From contig NZ_JOCX01000003.1 in assembly GCF_000717915.1 (NCBI RefSeq), positions 248,001-312,000 on the forward strand: a stretch of DNA of 64,000 bases. Reading direction: 5' to 3'. Below, piece after piece: positions 40,976-49,156 of this stretch (position 1 is the first letter of the stretch; each line of letters starts with the position of its first letter). The position numbers were made by a program, and so were the translations under genes. The stretch comes from Streptomyces sp. NRRL S-244 (GTDB taxonomy: Bacteria > Actinomycetota > Actinomycetes > Streptomycetales > Streptomycetaceae). Under the pieces are notes generated by a model. The model ran no database searches, was not told the origin of the DNA, and worked only from the letters and a program-made list of their open reading frames with translations.

Positions 40976-42703
40976 ATGACTACACAGCACACGGCAGAGC
41001 TGGTGGCAGCCGCCCGCGCGGGCGATCCCCGCGCGCAGGACGAGCTGGTCGGCACCTATCTGCCGCTCGTCTACAACATCGTCGGGCGCGCCCTGAACGG
41101 CTCCGTCGACGTGGACGACGTGGTGCAGGACACCATGCTGCGGGCGCTCGACGGACTCGGCACCCTGCGGTCGGACGACAGCTTCCGGTCCTGGCTGGTG
41201 GCGATCGCCATGAACCGGGTGCGGGCGCACTGGCAGGCGCGGCACAGCGCCCCCGGCGAGAGCGGGCTCGAAGCCGCCTGGGAACTGGCCGACCCGGGCG
41301 CCGACTTCGTGGACCTGACCGTCCTGCGGCTCCAGCTCGAGGGTCAGCAGCGGGAGACGGCCCGCGCCACCCGCTGGCTGGAGACCGAAGACCGGGCGCT
41401 GCTGTCGCTGTGGTGGCTGGAGTGCGCCGGCGAGCTGACCCGCGCCGAGGTGGCCGCGGCCCTCGAACTGTCCCCGCAGCACACGGCGGTACGGGTGCAG
41501 CGGATGAAGGCGCAGCTGGAGTCGGCCCGGGTGGTGGAGCGCGCGCTGGGCATGCAGCCGCCGTGCGAGGGTCTGCGCGGGATGACGGGCACCTGGGACG
41601 GGGCGCCGTCGACGCTGTGGCGCAAGCGAATAGCCCGGCACGCGCGTGAGTGCGTACGGTGCGCAGGGCTGTGGAGCGGACTGCTCCCGGCGGAGGGGCT
41701 GCTGGCGGGCCTGGCCCTGGTCCCGGTCTCGATGGCGCTGCTGGCGGGCATACGGTCGGCCGCGGCCGCCGGCTACGTCCCGGCGGGCGCGGGCTTCGCC
41801 CCGGCCGACGCGGCGTACGCGTACGACGGCGGCGCGGGCGCGGGCGCCCAGGCGTACTCCCCCGACGGCGGCACGGGCTTCGACGGCACCGACGTCTCCG
41901 ACGCCGCGACGCAGCTCACCCCCACCGTCTCCGCCCAGGGCGGCATACCGGACGCCACCCCCGGCGGCGGCCGCAGCGTCCTGCGCAAGCGCCGCCAGAG
42001 CCGCCGCCGCGCGGTCGGCGGCGCGGTGCTCGCCGCGTGCGTCGCGGGCGGCGGGCTCGCGTACCTCGGCGGTTTCCCCGGCTCGGACGACAAGGACACC
42101 GGCGCCGCGCCCGCCGCCCCGCTGTCCGCGCTGGCGGCTCCCGACCCCGCCTCCGCCTCCCCCTCGGACTCGGCCTCGCCCTCCGCGTCGGCCTCCCCGT
42201 CCCCCTCGGCCTCCGCCTCGCCGAGCCCGTCCGCCGAGAGCCCGACGCCGAGCCCCACGCCGACCAAGTCCAAGGCGCCGGCTCCGCGCCCGTCGGCGCC
42301 CGCTCCGGGTCCCGTCCCGTCGGGCGTCGCCGGGCAGGTCATCGCGCTGGTCAACTCCGAGCGCGCGGCGGCCGGCTGCGGCCCCCTGAAGGAGGACCCG
42401 CAGCTGCGGTCCGCCGCCCAGGGGCACTCCGACGACATGGCCGCCCGGGACTTCTTCGACCACACCAACCCCGACGGCGCCGACCCGGGGAAGCGGACGA
42501 CGGCCGCCGGGTACCGCTGGTCGACGTACGGCGAGAACATCGCGCGGGGCCAGCAGACCGCGGCCTCGGTCATGGACTCGTGGATGAAGAGCCCGGGCCA
42601 CCGCGCCAACATCCTCAACTGCTCCTTCAAGGACATCGGCGTCGGCATCCACCAGGGCCCGGGCGGCCCCTGGTGGACGCAGAACTTCGGCGCCAAGATG
42701 TGA
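40976..42703 (+). CDS. membrane-tethered ECF-type sigma factor fused to zinc anti-sigma-like motif and CAP domain
   Basis: This 575-aa chain has four parts. Residues 5-80 are sigma region 2 (YLPLVYNIVGRAL, DVDDVVQDTMLRAL, SFRSWLVAIAMNRVRAHW). Residues 130-190 are sigma region 4 (LTRAEVAAALELSPQHTAVRVQRMKAQ broken by helix turns). Near 221-228 is RHARECVRC, an HxxxCxxC zinc motif like that of ZAS anti-sigma factors. A span at about 345-367 (AVGGAVLAACVAGGG) follows RKRRQSRRR. A Ser/Pro-rich linker (about 390-445) leads to an extracellular YkwD-like CAP domain (about 453-575, with GHSDDMAARDFFDHTNPDG and TYGENIARG). This predicts an outside sensor physically joined to a cytoplasmic sigma factor. 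Confidence 0.9.
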   Translation: MTTQHTAELVAAARAGDPRAQDELVGTYLPLVYNIVGRALNGSVDVDDVVQDTMLRALDGLGTLRSDDSFRSWLVAIAMNRVRAHWQARHSAPGESGLEAAWELADPGADFVDLTVLRLQLEGQQRETARATRWLETEDRALLSLWWLECAGELTRAEVAAALELSPQHTAVRVQRMKAQLESARVVERALGMQPPCEGLRGMTGTWDGAPSTLWRKRIARHARECVRCAGLWSGLLPAEGLLAGLALVPVSMALLAGIRSAAAAGYVPAGAGFAPADAAYAYDGGAGAGAQAYSPDGGTGFDGTDVSDAATQLTPTVSAQGGIPDATPGGGRSVLRKRRQSRRRAVGGAVLAACVAGGGLAYLGGFPGSDDKDTGAAPAAPLSALAAPDPASASPSDSASPSASASPSPSASASPSPSAESPTPSPTPTKSKAPAPRPSAPAPGPVPSGVAGQVIALVNSERAAAGCGPLKEDPQLRSAAQGHSDDMAARDFFDHTNPDGADPGKRTTAAGYRWSTYGENIARGQQTAASVMDSWMKSPGHRANILNCSFKDIGVGIHQGPGGPWWTQNFGAKM

Positions 42704-42818
42704 TCCATCCGCTCCGCTCGCGGCGCGGACCCGCACGCTTCACATGTCGTGCAGGATGGAGTCTGGAGCCGAAAGGGCTGATCGGAGCCGAGGCGAGCGG
42801 GCGGACGGAGCAGGGCGC

Positions 42819-45320
42819 ATGGCGAGGAAAGAGCTCCGTCCGCACCAGCGGGAGGCCGTCGACGCGGTGCTCCGGGCTCTCGAACTGCCCGCCGACGGCC
42901 GGGTGCCGGTATCCGGGCTGCGGACCCAGGTGATCATGGCCACCGGCTCCGGCAAGTCCCTGGTCGCCGTCCGCTCGGCCGAGGAGCTGCGGGCCGGGCG
43001 GGTGCTGGTCCTCGTGCCCTCGCTGGACCTGCTCGTACAGACGGCGGCGGCCTGGCGGGAGGGCGGCCGGACCGGGCGCGCCCTCGCGGTGTGCTCCCTG
43101 CGCCCCGCGGACGCGGGCATGCAGGCTACGACCGATCCCGCCGAACTGGCCCGCTGGGCCGGCCCGTCGGCGGACCGGGTGACGGTGTACGCCACCTACG
43201 CCTCGCTGGGCCTCGGCACGGTCGAGCAGGCCCACCTCGCCGGGCTGCCGGGCTGGGACCTGATCGTGGTCGACGAGGCGCACCGTACGTCCGGGCGGAT
43301 CGGGAAGCCGTGGGCCGTGGTGCACGACAACACCCGGATCCCCTCCGTCCGGCGGCTGTACATGACGGCCACGCCCCGGGTCTGGCAGGACGGCGCGGAG
43401 GAGGACGAGGGGAGCGGCCGCGGGCGGGGCGAGCTCGTCGCGTCCATGGAGGACGACCCCGACGGCCCCTTCGGCGCGCGCTGCCACACCCTGACCCTCG
43501 CGGAGGCCATCGACCGCGGCATCTGCGCCCCGTACCGGGTGGTGTGCGTGGACGTCAGCGATCCGGGGTTCCAGGCGGCCGTGCTGCTGGGTGCGGACGC
43601 GCGCTCCGACGCCGTGCGCGGGTCGCGGCTGGCGGCCCTGCAGGCGGCGCTGGTGAAGGCCGCCGCCGACCAGGGGTTCCGGCGGACCCTCGTCTTCCAT
43701 CACCTGACCCGGGAGGCCGAGGCGTTCGCCGCCGGGCTGCCGGCGGTGGCGCGGCGGCTGCGGGCCGCTGCCGGAGCGCCGGAGCCGGTCTACCCCCGTA
43801 CGGTCTGGGCGGACTGGCTGTGCGGGCAGCACACGGCGGTGCACCGGCGGCGGGTGCTGGCGCAGTTCGCGGCGGACGGGGGCGCGGACAAGGCCTTCCT
43901 CGGCAGTGTCCGGGTGCTGGGCGAGGGCGTGGACACCAAGGAGTGCGATTCCGTCTTCTGGGCCGACGTACGGGGGTCCATGCCGGACCTGGTCCAGGCC
44001 GTCGGGCGGGCGCTGCGCATCCGCCCCGGCGAGGGCAAGGTCGCCTCGCTGGTGGTGCCCGTACTGCTGGGGCCGGACGAGAGCGCCGATTCGATGCTGA
44101 CCTCGCGGGCGTACGGGGACCTCGCGCGGCTGCTGGAGGCGCTGCGGGCGCACGACACCCGGCTGGTCGAATCGCTGGCGCAGCCGCAGGCCCCCAGTCG
44201 GCCGCGGGCGGGGTCCGAGGCCGTGGCCGAGGGGGGAGGCGGGATGCGGACCGGGGCGCGGGCCCTGCTGAGCTTCTCCACCCCCCGGGATCCGGCGCTG
44301 CTGGCGGCGTTCATCCGGCTGCGGGTGCTGCATCCGGAGCGCGAGCACTGGCGGCGCGGGGTGGAGGCCGCCCGGATCTACGCGGCCGGGGCCGGGGACC
44401 TGCGGGTGCCGTTCGCGTTCAAGGTGCCGGCCGGGCCGCCTGTCGCGACGGGCACGGAGGCCGGTCCTGGAGCCGGTGCGGAGGCCGGTCCTGGAGCCGG
44501 TACGGAGGCCGCCGCCGAGGCCTGGCCGCCCGCGCTGGCCCGGTTCCCGCTCGGCCAGTGGATCGCGGACGTGCGGCGCACCCACCGCCGGGGCGCCCTC
44601 GGCCGGGAGCGGGTCGCGCAGCTCGACGAACTCGGCATGGTGTGGAGCCACTTCGACGTGGCCTACGAGGAGGGGCTCGCGGCGGCCCGCGGCTGGGCGG
44701 CGGAACACGGCCATCTGCTGCCGCCGGCGGAGGCCACCTGGCGCGGAGCGCCGGTCGGGGTGTGGGTCAAGAACCAGCGGGCCGCCGCCCGCCGCGAGGG
44801 CCGGGGCGCCCTGTCGGAGGAGCGCCGGGAGGCCCTGGAGGCGATCGACGCGTCGTGGTGCCCGGCCTGGGACGTCTCCTGGCAGCGCGCCTTCCACCTG
44901 ACCCGCGTCCACCTCGACGCGGGCGGCCGGCTGCCGCTCGCCCCCGGCGAGGTGGTCGTCCAGGGCGAGGACCTGGGCCGGTGGGTACGCGTTCAGCGGC
45001 TGGCCTGGGAGCAGCTGTCCTGGGCGCAGCGCTGGCTGCTGGAGCACACGCTCGGGGTGACCGAGGCGGGCGCGGCCGAGCGCCCGCGGCCGCGGCGCAC
45101 GCAGGCCGAGAAGTGGGCGCAGCACCTGGCCGCGGCCCGCCGGTTCCACGACCGCGAGCAGCACCTGCGGGTCCCGCGCGCCCATGTGGAACGGGTCGGC
45201 GCGCAGGACGTCCGCCTGGGCGTCTGGATCGCCAATCAGCGCTCGCGCGCGTCGGCCCTGCCCCCGGACCGGATCGCCGCCCTCGAGGCGCTCGACATGC
45301 GCTGGTCGACCTCCCCCTGA
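42819..45320 (+). CDS. DEAD/DEAH-box helicase with helicase-associated (HA) repeats
   Basis: This 833-aa superfamily 2 ATPase has motif I MATGSGKS (about residue 40), DEAH as VVDEAHR (about 155), motif III MTATPR (about 183) and motif VI QAVGRALRI (about 398). The C-terminal 300 residues hold about four helicase-associated repeats of the pattern LGxWixxxR (LGQWIADVR, VGVWVKNQR, LGRWVRVQR, LGVWIANQR). A linker repeat (EAGPGAG units) separates the halves. ATG 42819 is preferred over upstream starts because GGAG precedes it and homology begins at ARKELRPHQ. The role may be DNA repair or mobile-DNA defence. Nothing adjacent supports a defence island. Confidence 0.88.
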   Translation: MARKELRPHQREAVDAVLRALELPADGRVPVSGLRTQVIMATGSGKSLVAVRSAEELRAGRVLVLVPSLDLLVQTAAAWREGGRTGRALAVCSLRPADAGMQATTDPAELARWAGPSADRVTVYATYASLGLGTVEQAHLAGLPGWDLIVVDEAHRTSGRIGKPWAVVHDNTRIPSVRRLYMTATPRVWQDGAEEDEGSGRGRGELVASMEDDPDGPFGARCHTLTLAEAIDRGICAPYRVVCVDVSDPGFQAAVLLGADARSDAVRGSRLAALQAALVKAAADQGFRRTLVFHHLTREAEAFAAGLPAVARRLRAAAGAPEPVYPRTVWADWLCGQHTAVHRRRVLAQFAADGGADKAFLGSVRVLGEGVDTKECDSVFWADVRGSMPDLVQAVGRALRIRPGEGKVASLVVPVLLGPDESADSMLTSRAYGDLARLLEALRAHDTRLVESLAQPQAPSRPRAGSEAVAEGGGGMRTGARALLSFSTPRDPALLAAFIRLRVLHPEREHWRRGVEAARIYAAGAGDLRVPFAFKVPAGPPVATGTEAGPGAGAEAGPGAGTEAAAEAWPPALARFPLGQWIADVRRTHRRGALGRERVAQLDELGMVWSHFDVAYEEGLAAARGWAAEHGHLLPPAEATWRGAPVGVWVKNQRAAARREGRGALSEERREALEAIDASWCPAWDVSWQRAFHLTRVHLDAGGRLPLAPGEVVVQGEDLGRWVRVQRLAWEQLSWAQRWLLEHTLGVTEAGAAERPRPRRTQAEKWAQHLAAARRFHDREQHLRVPRAHVERVGAQDVRLGVWIANQRSRASALPPDRIAALEALDMRWSTSP
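44455..44510 (+). repeat. in-frame 24-bp repeat in the helicase linker
   Basis: Two 24-bp units beginning CGGAGGCCGGTCCTGGAGCC and a third partial unit encode repeating Glu-Ala-Gly-Pro-Gly-Ala-Gly. They differ at one base. The tract lies between the motor and HA repeats. Confidence 0.85.
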
Positions 45321-45351
45321 GCGCCGCCCGGCCGGGGCCCGACTGCTGGGC

Positions 45352-45531
45352 CTAGGGGGTGCCCGCACAGTCGTGCCGGGCGCCCGCAGGGCGCCGCCCG
45401 CGGCGTCTGGTGTCGTGCATCGCAAGGCGGAGGGGCGCCCGTGTACTGGACGTACTCGGGCGCCCCGACAACGCGGCGAGGCGCGGCACCAGACGCCGCG
45501 GGCCAGGCAGGACTGTGCGGACACCCCCTAG
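45352..45531. repeat. 180-bp nested palindromic element (MITE-like or large terminator)
   Basis: The outer 26-bp inverted repeats begin CTAGGGGGTG and match at 24 of 26 positions (45352-45377 and 45506-45531). Inside are perfect 16-bp arms CCCGCGGCGTCTGGTG (45397-45412) and CACCAGACGCCGCGGG (45487-45502). Innermost are 10-bp arms GGGGCGCCCG (45432-45441) and CGGGCGCCCC (45457-45466). A separate GGCGCCC/GGGCGCC hairpin (45379-45395) occurs only on the left. It fills the gap between the helicase and the decarboxylase and includes the decarboxylase stop codon. It has no coding capacity. Confidence 0.85.
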
Positions 45532-46919
45532 TGGTGGAATCCCGAGCGGGGCTCGGTCGCCGGGACCGGCGGGGGTGTGGCGGTGAGGTGTTCCACCGCG
45601 TTGCGCAGGTCCGTGACGAGGAGGGCGATCTGGTCGCGGGTCACTCCGTGCCGGATCAGCACGCGCTGGATGACGGTGTCGTCGCGGTTGGCCGGCAGCG
45701 GGTACGAGGGCACCTGCCAGCCGCGCATCCGCAGCCGGTCGGAGAGGTCGTACAGGCTGAAGCCGGAGGCGGCCTGGTCGGTGAGCCGGTAGGAGACGGC
45801 GGGGAGGCCGCCGGTGCCGTCGTACAGGATGGTGAAGGGGCCCATCGCGGCGATCTCCCCGGCCAGGTACTGCGCGGTGTCGGCGCAGGCCTGCTGGACG
45901 CGCCGGTAGCCGCCGCGGCCGAGCCGCAGGAAGAGGTAGTACTGGGCGATGACCTCGCCGCCGGGGCGGGAGAAGTTGAGGGCGAAGGTCGGCATGTCGC
46001 CGCCGAGGTAGTCCACGTCGAAGACGAGCTCCGGGGGCAGCAGGTCACCGGTGCGCCACACGATCCAGCCGACGCCGAGGGGAGCGAGCCCGTACTTGTG
46101 CCCGGAGGCGTTGACGGAGGCGACGCGCGGCAGCCGGAAGTCCCACACCACGGCGGGGTGGAGGAAGGGGGCGACGAAGCCGCCGCTGGCCCCGTCCACG
46201 TGGATCGGGACGTCCCAGCCGTGCTCGGCCTGGATCCGGTCGAGTTCGGCGGCGATCTCGGCGACGGGCTCGTAGTCGCAGGTGTAGGTGACGCCGAGGA
46301 TGGCGACGACGCCGATGGTGTTCTCGTCGACGTACTCGGCGAGCTGATGGGGGCGCAGTCCGGTGGCATCCGCCTCGAGCGGGATCTGGCGCAGCTCGAC
46401 GTCGAAGTAGCGGGCGAACTTCTCCCAGCAGATCTGGACCGGTCCGCACACCAGGTTGGGCCGGTCGACGGGGAGGCCCTGGGCCTGGCGGCGGGTGCGC
46501 CAGCGCCATTTGAGGGCGAGGCCGCCGAGCATGGCGGCCTCGCTGGATCCGGTGGTGGAGCAGCCGGCGGCCCGGGCTCCGGCCGGTGCGTGCCACAGGT
46601 CGGCCAGGATGTTGATGCAGCGGGCCTCGATCTCGGCCGTCTGCGGGTACTCGTCCTTGTCGATCATGTTCTTGTCGAGGCACAGGTTCATCAGGCGGTG
46701 CACGCCGTCGTCCGACCAGGTGGTGCAGAACGTGGCCAGGTTCTGTGCCGCGTTGCCGTCGAGGAGGAGCTCGTTGCTGAGCAGCTCGTAGACCACCTCG
46801 GTGGGCGAGTGGTCGTCGGGCATCCGGTACTTCGGGAGGACCTGGCCGCTCAGCGCGGACGCGAACACGTCCGTGTCGGCGTCAACGGCGTTCGCGTCTT
46901 TCGTCTCATGAAGAGCCAT
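45528..46919 (-). CDS. glutamate decarboxylase
   Basis: This 463-aa PLP enzyme converts glutamate to GABA, consuming a proton. The PLP-binding Lys is in SVNASGHKYGLAPLG (about residue 272). The cofactor-stacking region HVDGASGGFVAPF (about 240) and STTGSSEAAMLGG (about 120) are intact. The length is normal for bacterial GadB. Its TAG stop lies inside the outer arm (CTAG) of the 180-bp palindromic element. No antiporter gene is adjacent, so acid resistance is not specifically indicated. Confidence 0.95.
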   Translation of the reverse strand: MALHETKDANAVDADTDVFASALSGQVLPKYRMPDDHSPTEVVYELLSNELLLDGNAAQNLATFCTTWSDDGVHRLMNLCLDKNMIDKDEYPQTAEIEARCINILADLWHAPAGARAAGCSTTGSSEAAMLGGLALKWRWRTRRQAQGLPVDRPNLVCGPVQICWEKFARYFDVELRQIPLEADATGLRPHQLAEYVDENTIGVVAILGVTYTCDYEPVAEIAAELDRIQAEHGWDVPIHVDGASGGFVAPFLHPAVVWDFRLPRVASVNASGHKYGLAPLGVGWIVWRTGDLLPPELVFDVDYLGGDMPTFALNFSRPGGEVIAQYYLFLRLGRGGYRRVQQACADTAQYLAGEIAAMGPFTILYDGTGGLPAVSYRLTDQAASGFSLYDLSDRLRMRGWQVPSYPLPANRDDTVIQRVLIRHGVTRDQIALLVTDLRNAVEHLTATPPPVPATEPRSGFHH

Positions 46920-47082
46920 ATCCGGACTATATGTGACTGATCCTCACAAATATTGCTTTAGCCGCCCGAGCGGAGAATTCGGACGCGCCACCGAGAGCTT
47001 CCGGCCGACTCCGCGGCGTGACGCCCCCCATAGGGGCGGCATGCGACCGGACAACTTACTGTCCAGTACACTTTTATATGAA

Positions 47083-47127
47083 GATCTTCCCGTCCGGGCC
47101 GCTGGAGCCGGTTCGGACGGGAAGATC
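47083..47127. promoter_or_regulatory. long hairpin in the melC leader
   Basis: Perfect 14-bp arms GATCTTCCCGTCCG (47083-47096) and CGGACGGGAAGATC (47114-47127) enclose a 17-base loop. It lies 85 bp before melC1, right after an AT-rich stretch (ACTTTTATATG) that looks like a promoter. A second TTATCCG/CGGATAA repeat is at 47151-47172. The rest of the 292-bp gap (46920-47211) holds no gene. The hairpin could be an attenuator or operator for melC. Confidence 0.65.
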
Positions 47128-47211
47128 GACCAACTGGTTCTACGGGCAACTTATCCGTCGATGTCCGGATAACGGTCAACGGCCCCTGCCGTCCTGATAG
47201 TTCTTCGGCCC

Positions 47212-47616
47212 ATGAACAAGATCACCCGCCGGCAGGCCTTGGGCACCGCAGCCGGCGCACTCTCCGCCCTCGGCATAGCGGGCGCCACCGCGCACGCAGC
47301 CGCCGCCGACTCCCGCGCCTCCATACCCGGCGGCACGGTCGACGAGGTGTACCAGGGCCGCCGCATCCAGATCACCCCGGGCGCGACCGGGGGCGGCCAC
47401 CACGGCGGCCATCACGGCGGCGGCCACGACGGCCTGCCCACGGTCCGGATAGACGGACGCGAACTGCACGTCATGCGCAACGCCGACGGCACCTGGATCA
47501 GCGTGGTCAACCACTACGAGACCTTCGCCGATCCGACCTCGCTCGCCCGCGCCGCCGTGCGCGAGCTCCAGGGCGCCGTCCTCGCCCCGTTCGCGCCCAT
47601 GGGAGGCACGGCATGA
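47212..47616 (+). CDS. melC1: tyrosinase copper chaperone MelC1
   Basis: This 134-aa caddie protein delivers copper to, and co-exports, tyrosinase. It has a Tat signal ([17 protein letters not shown], cleavage near AHAAAA), a His-rich copper-handling stretch [15 protein letters not shown] (about residues 61-75) and a conserved C-terminal fold including [18 protein letters not shown]. It overlaps melC2 by four bases (47613-47616). The system operates by MelC1 carrying the signal and MelC2 hitch-hiking. Confidence 0.96.
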   Translation: MNKITRRQALGTAAGALSALGIAGATAHAAAADSRASIPGGTVDEVYQGRRIQITPGATGGGHHGGHHGGGHDGLPTVRIDGRELHVMRNADGTWISVVNHYETFADPTSLARAAVRELQGAVLAPFAPMGGTA

Positions 47617-48464
47617 CCGTCCGCAAGAACCAGGCCGCCCTCACCCCCGAGGAGAAGCGCGCCTTCACCAACGCGCTGCTCGAACTCAAGCGCACCGGCG
47701 CGTACGACCGCTTCGTGACCACCCACAACGGGTTCATCATGAGCGACACCGACTCGGGCGACCGGGTGGGCCACCGCTCCCCCTCCTTCCTGCCCTGGCA
47801 CCGCCGCTTCCTGCTGGAGTTCGAGGCCGCGCTGCAAAAAGTGGATCCGAAGGTCTCGCTCCCGTACTGGGACTGGACCGCGGACCGCACCTCCCGCTCC
47901 TCCCTCTGGGCCGCCGATTTCCTCGGCGGCACCGGCCGGGCCCGCGACGGGCAGGTCATGGACGGTCCGTTCGCGTACTCCACCGGGAAGTTCAACGTGA
48001 ACGTACGGGTGGACGGGCGCGCCTACCTGCGCCGCGCGCTGGGCGAGGGCGTGGCCGAACTGCCGACCAAGGCCGAGGTGGAGGCCGTCCTCGCCATGCC
48101 GGTGTACGACATGGCCCCCTGGAACAGCTCCTCGAACGGCTTCCGCAACCACCTGGAGGGCTGGCGCGGCGCCAACCTGCACAACCGGGTGCACGTCTGG
48201 GTCGGCGGCCAGATGGGGACCGGGGTCTCCCCCAACGACCCGGTGTTCTGGATGCACCACGCCTACGTCGACAAGCTGTGGGCCGAGTGGCAGGCCCGCC
48301 ACCCGCAGTCCACGTACCTGCCGGCCGCCGGCACCGCGAACGTCGTCGACCTGCACGACACCATGCGGCCGTGGAACGACGTGGCACCGGCCGACCTGCT
48401 GGACCACCGGAAGTTCTACACCTTCGACACGGAACCGGTCCCGGCCGCCGCCAGCCAGCGGTAG
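47613..48464 (+). CDS. melC2: tyrosinase MelC2
   Basis: This 283-aa type-3 copper monooxygenase oxidises tyrosine to dopaquinone for melanin. CuA ligands are the His of TTHNGF (about 38), RVGHRSPSF (about 54) and PWHRRFL (about 63). CuB ligands are HNRVHVW (about 190 and 194) and MHHAYVD (about 216). No signal peptide is present, as expected for a MelC1 passenger. ATGA overlap with melC1 couples the pair. The 3' end overlaps the opposing response-regulator gene by 49 bp. Confidence 0.97.
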   Translation: MTVRKNQAALTPEEKRAFTNALLELKRTGAYDRFVTTHNGFIMSDTDSGDRVGHRSPSFLPWHRRFLLEFEAALQKVDPKVSLPYWDWTADRTSRSSLWAADFLGGTGRARDGQVMDGPFAYSTGKFNVNVRVDGRAYLRRALGEGVAELPTKAEVEAVLAMPVYDMAPWNSSSNGFRNHLEGWRGANLHNRVHVWVGGQMGTGVSPNDPVFWMHHAYVDKLWAEWQARHPQSTYLPAAGTANVVDLHDTMRPWNDVAPADLLDHRKFYTFDTEPVPAAASQR

Positions 48465-49156
48465 TGCAGTTCGGGGCGGCCGACCTGCCCGTAGCGGGGG
48501 GTGCGGTCCGCCCGCCCGGTGTCCACCAGGTGCTCCAGGTAGCGGCGGGCCGTGATCCGCGAGATCCCGGCCGCCTCGGCGGCCCCCGCGGCGGTCAGCC
48601 CCTCGGGCGCCGTCCGCAGCAGCGCGCCGACCCGGTCCAGGGTCGGCGCGCTCAGCCCTTTCGGGAGCTCGGCGGGGGCCGGGGCGCGCAGGGCGGCGAG
48701 CGCCCGGTCCACGTCGTCCTGGCCGGCGGCCTCCCCCGCGGTGGCACGGAACTCGGCGTAGCGCAGCAGCCGTTCGCGCAGCGTCGGGAAGGCGAACGGC
48801 TTCAGTACGTACTGGACCACGCCCAGCGAGACGCTCTCGCGCACCACGGCCAGGTCCCGCGCCGAGGTCACGACGATCACGTCCACGGGATGCCCGGAGG
48901 CCCTCAGCCGGCGGGCGAAGCGCAGTCCGTGCCCGTCGGGCAGGGTGAGGTCGAGCAGCAGCAGGTCGACCCGGGTCCGCTCCAGGACCCGGGTGGCCCC
49001 GGCGAGCGAGTGGACGGCGCCGACGACGGTGAAGCCGGGCACCCGGCCGACGTACAGGGCGTGCGCGTCGGCGGCGACGGGGTCGTCCTCGACCACCAGC
49101 ACCCGCACGTCGGGCGCCCCGGCGGTCTCGTGGGCCCCGTGCGCTTCGTCGCTCAT
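48416..49156 (-). CDS. response regulator, CitB/DcuR type
   Basis: This 246-aa two-component regulator has a receiver domain (about 18-135) with phospho-acceptor Asp in LLLLDLTLPDGHG (about 69) and the switch Lys in YVLKPFAF (about 119). A C-terminal helix-turn-helix (GLTAAGAAEAAGISRITARR) and a winged end follow. It overlaps the kinase gene stop (ATGA). The operon is divergent from a DctA-type dicarboxylate transporter, the usual target of this family. Confidence 0.92.
   Translation of the reverse strand: MSDEAHGAHETAGAPDVRVLVVEDDPVAADAHALYVGRVPGFTVVGAVHSLAGATRVLERTRVDLLLLDLTLPDGHGLRFARRLRASGHPVDVIVVTSARDLAVVRESVSLGVVQYVLKPFAFPTLRERLLRYAEFRATAGEAAGQDDVDRALAALRAPAPAELPKGLSAPTLDRVGALLRTAPEGLTAAGAAEAAGISRITARRYLEHLVDTGRADRTPRYGQVGRPELHYRWLAAAGTGSVSKV

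Noticed and set aside
45352..45531. Insertion sequence with transposase
   Set aside because: The element is only 180 bp and has no coding capacity, so at most it is a non-autonomous repeat.
42819..46919. Phage-defence island built around the HA helicase
   Set aside because: The neighbours are a sigma-CAP gene and a glutamate decarboxylase. No nuclease, methylase or other defence partner is adjacent.
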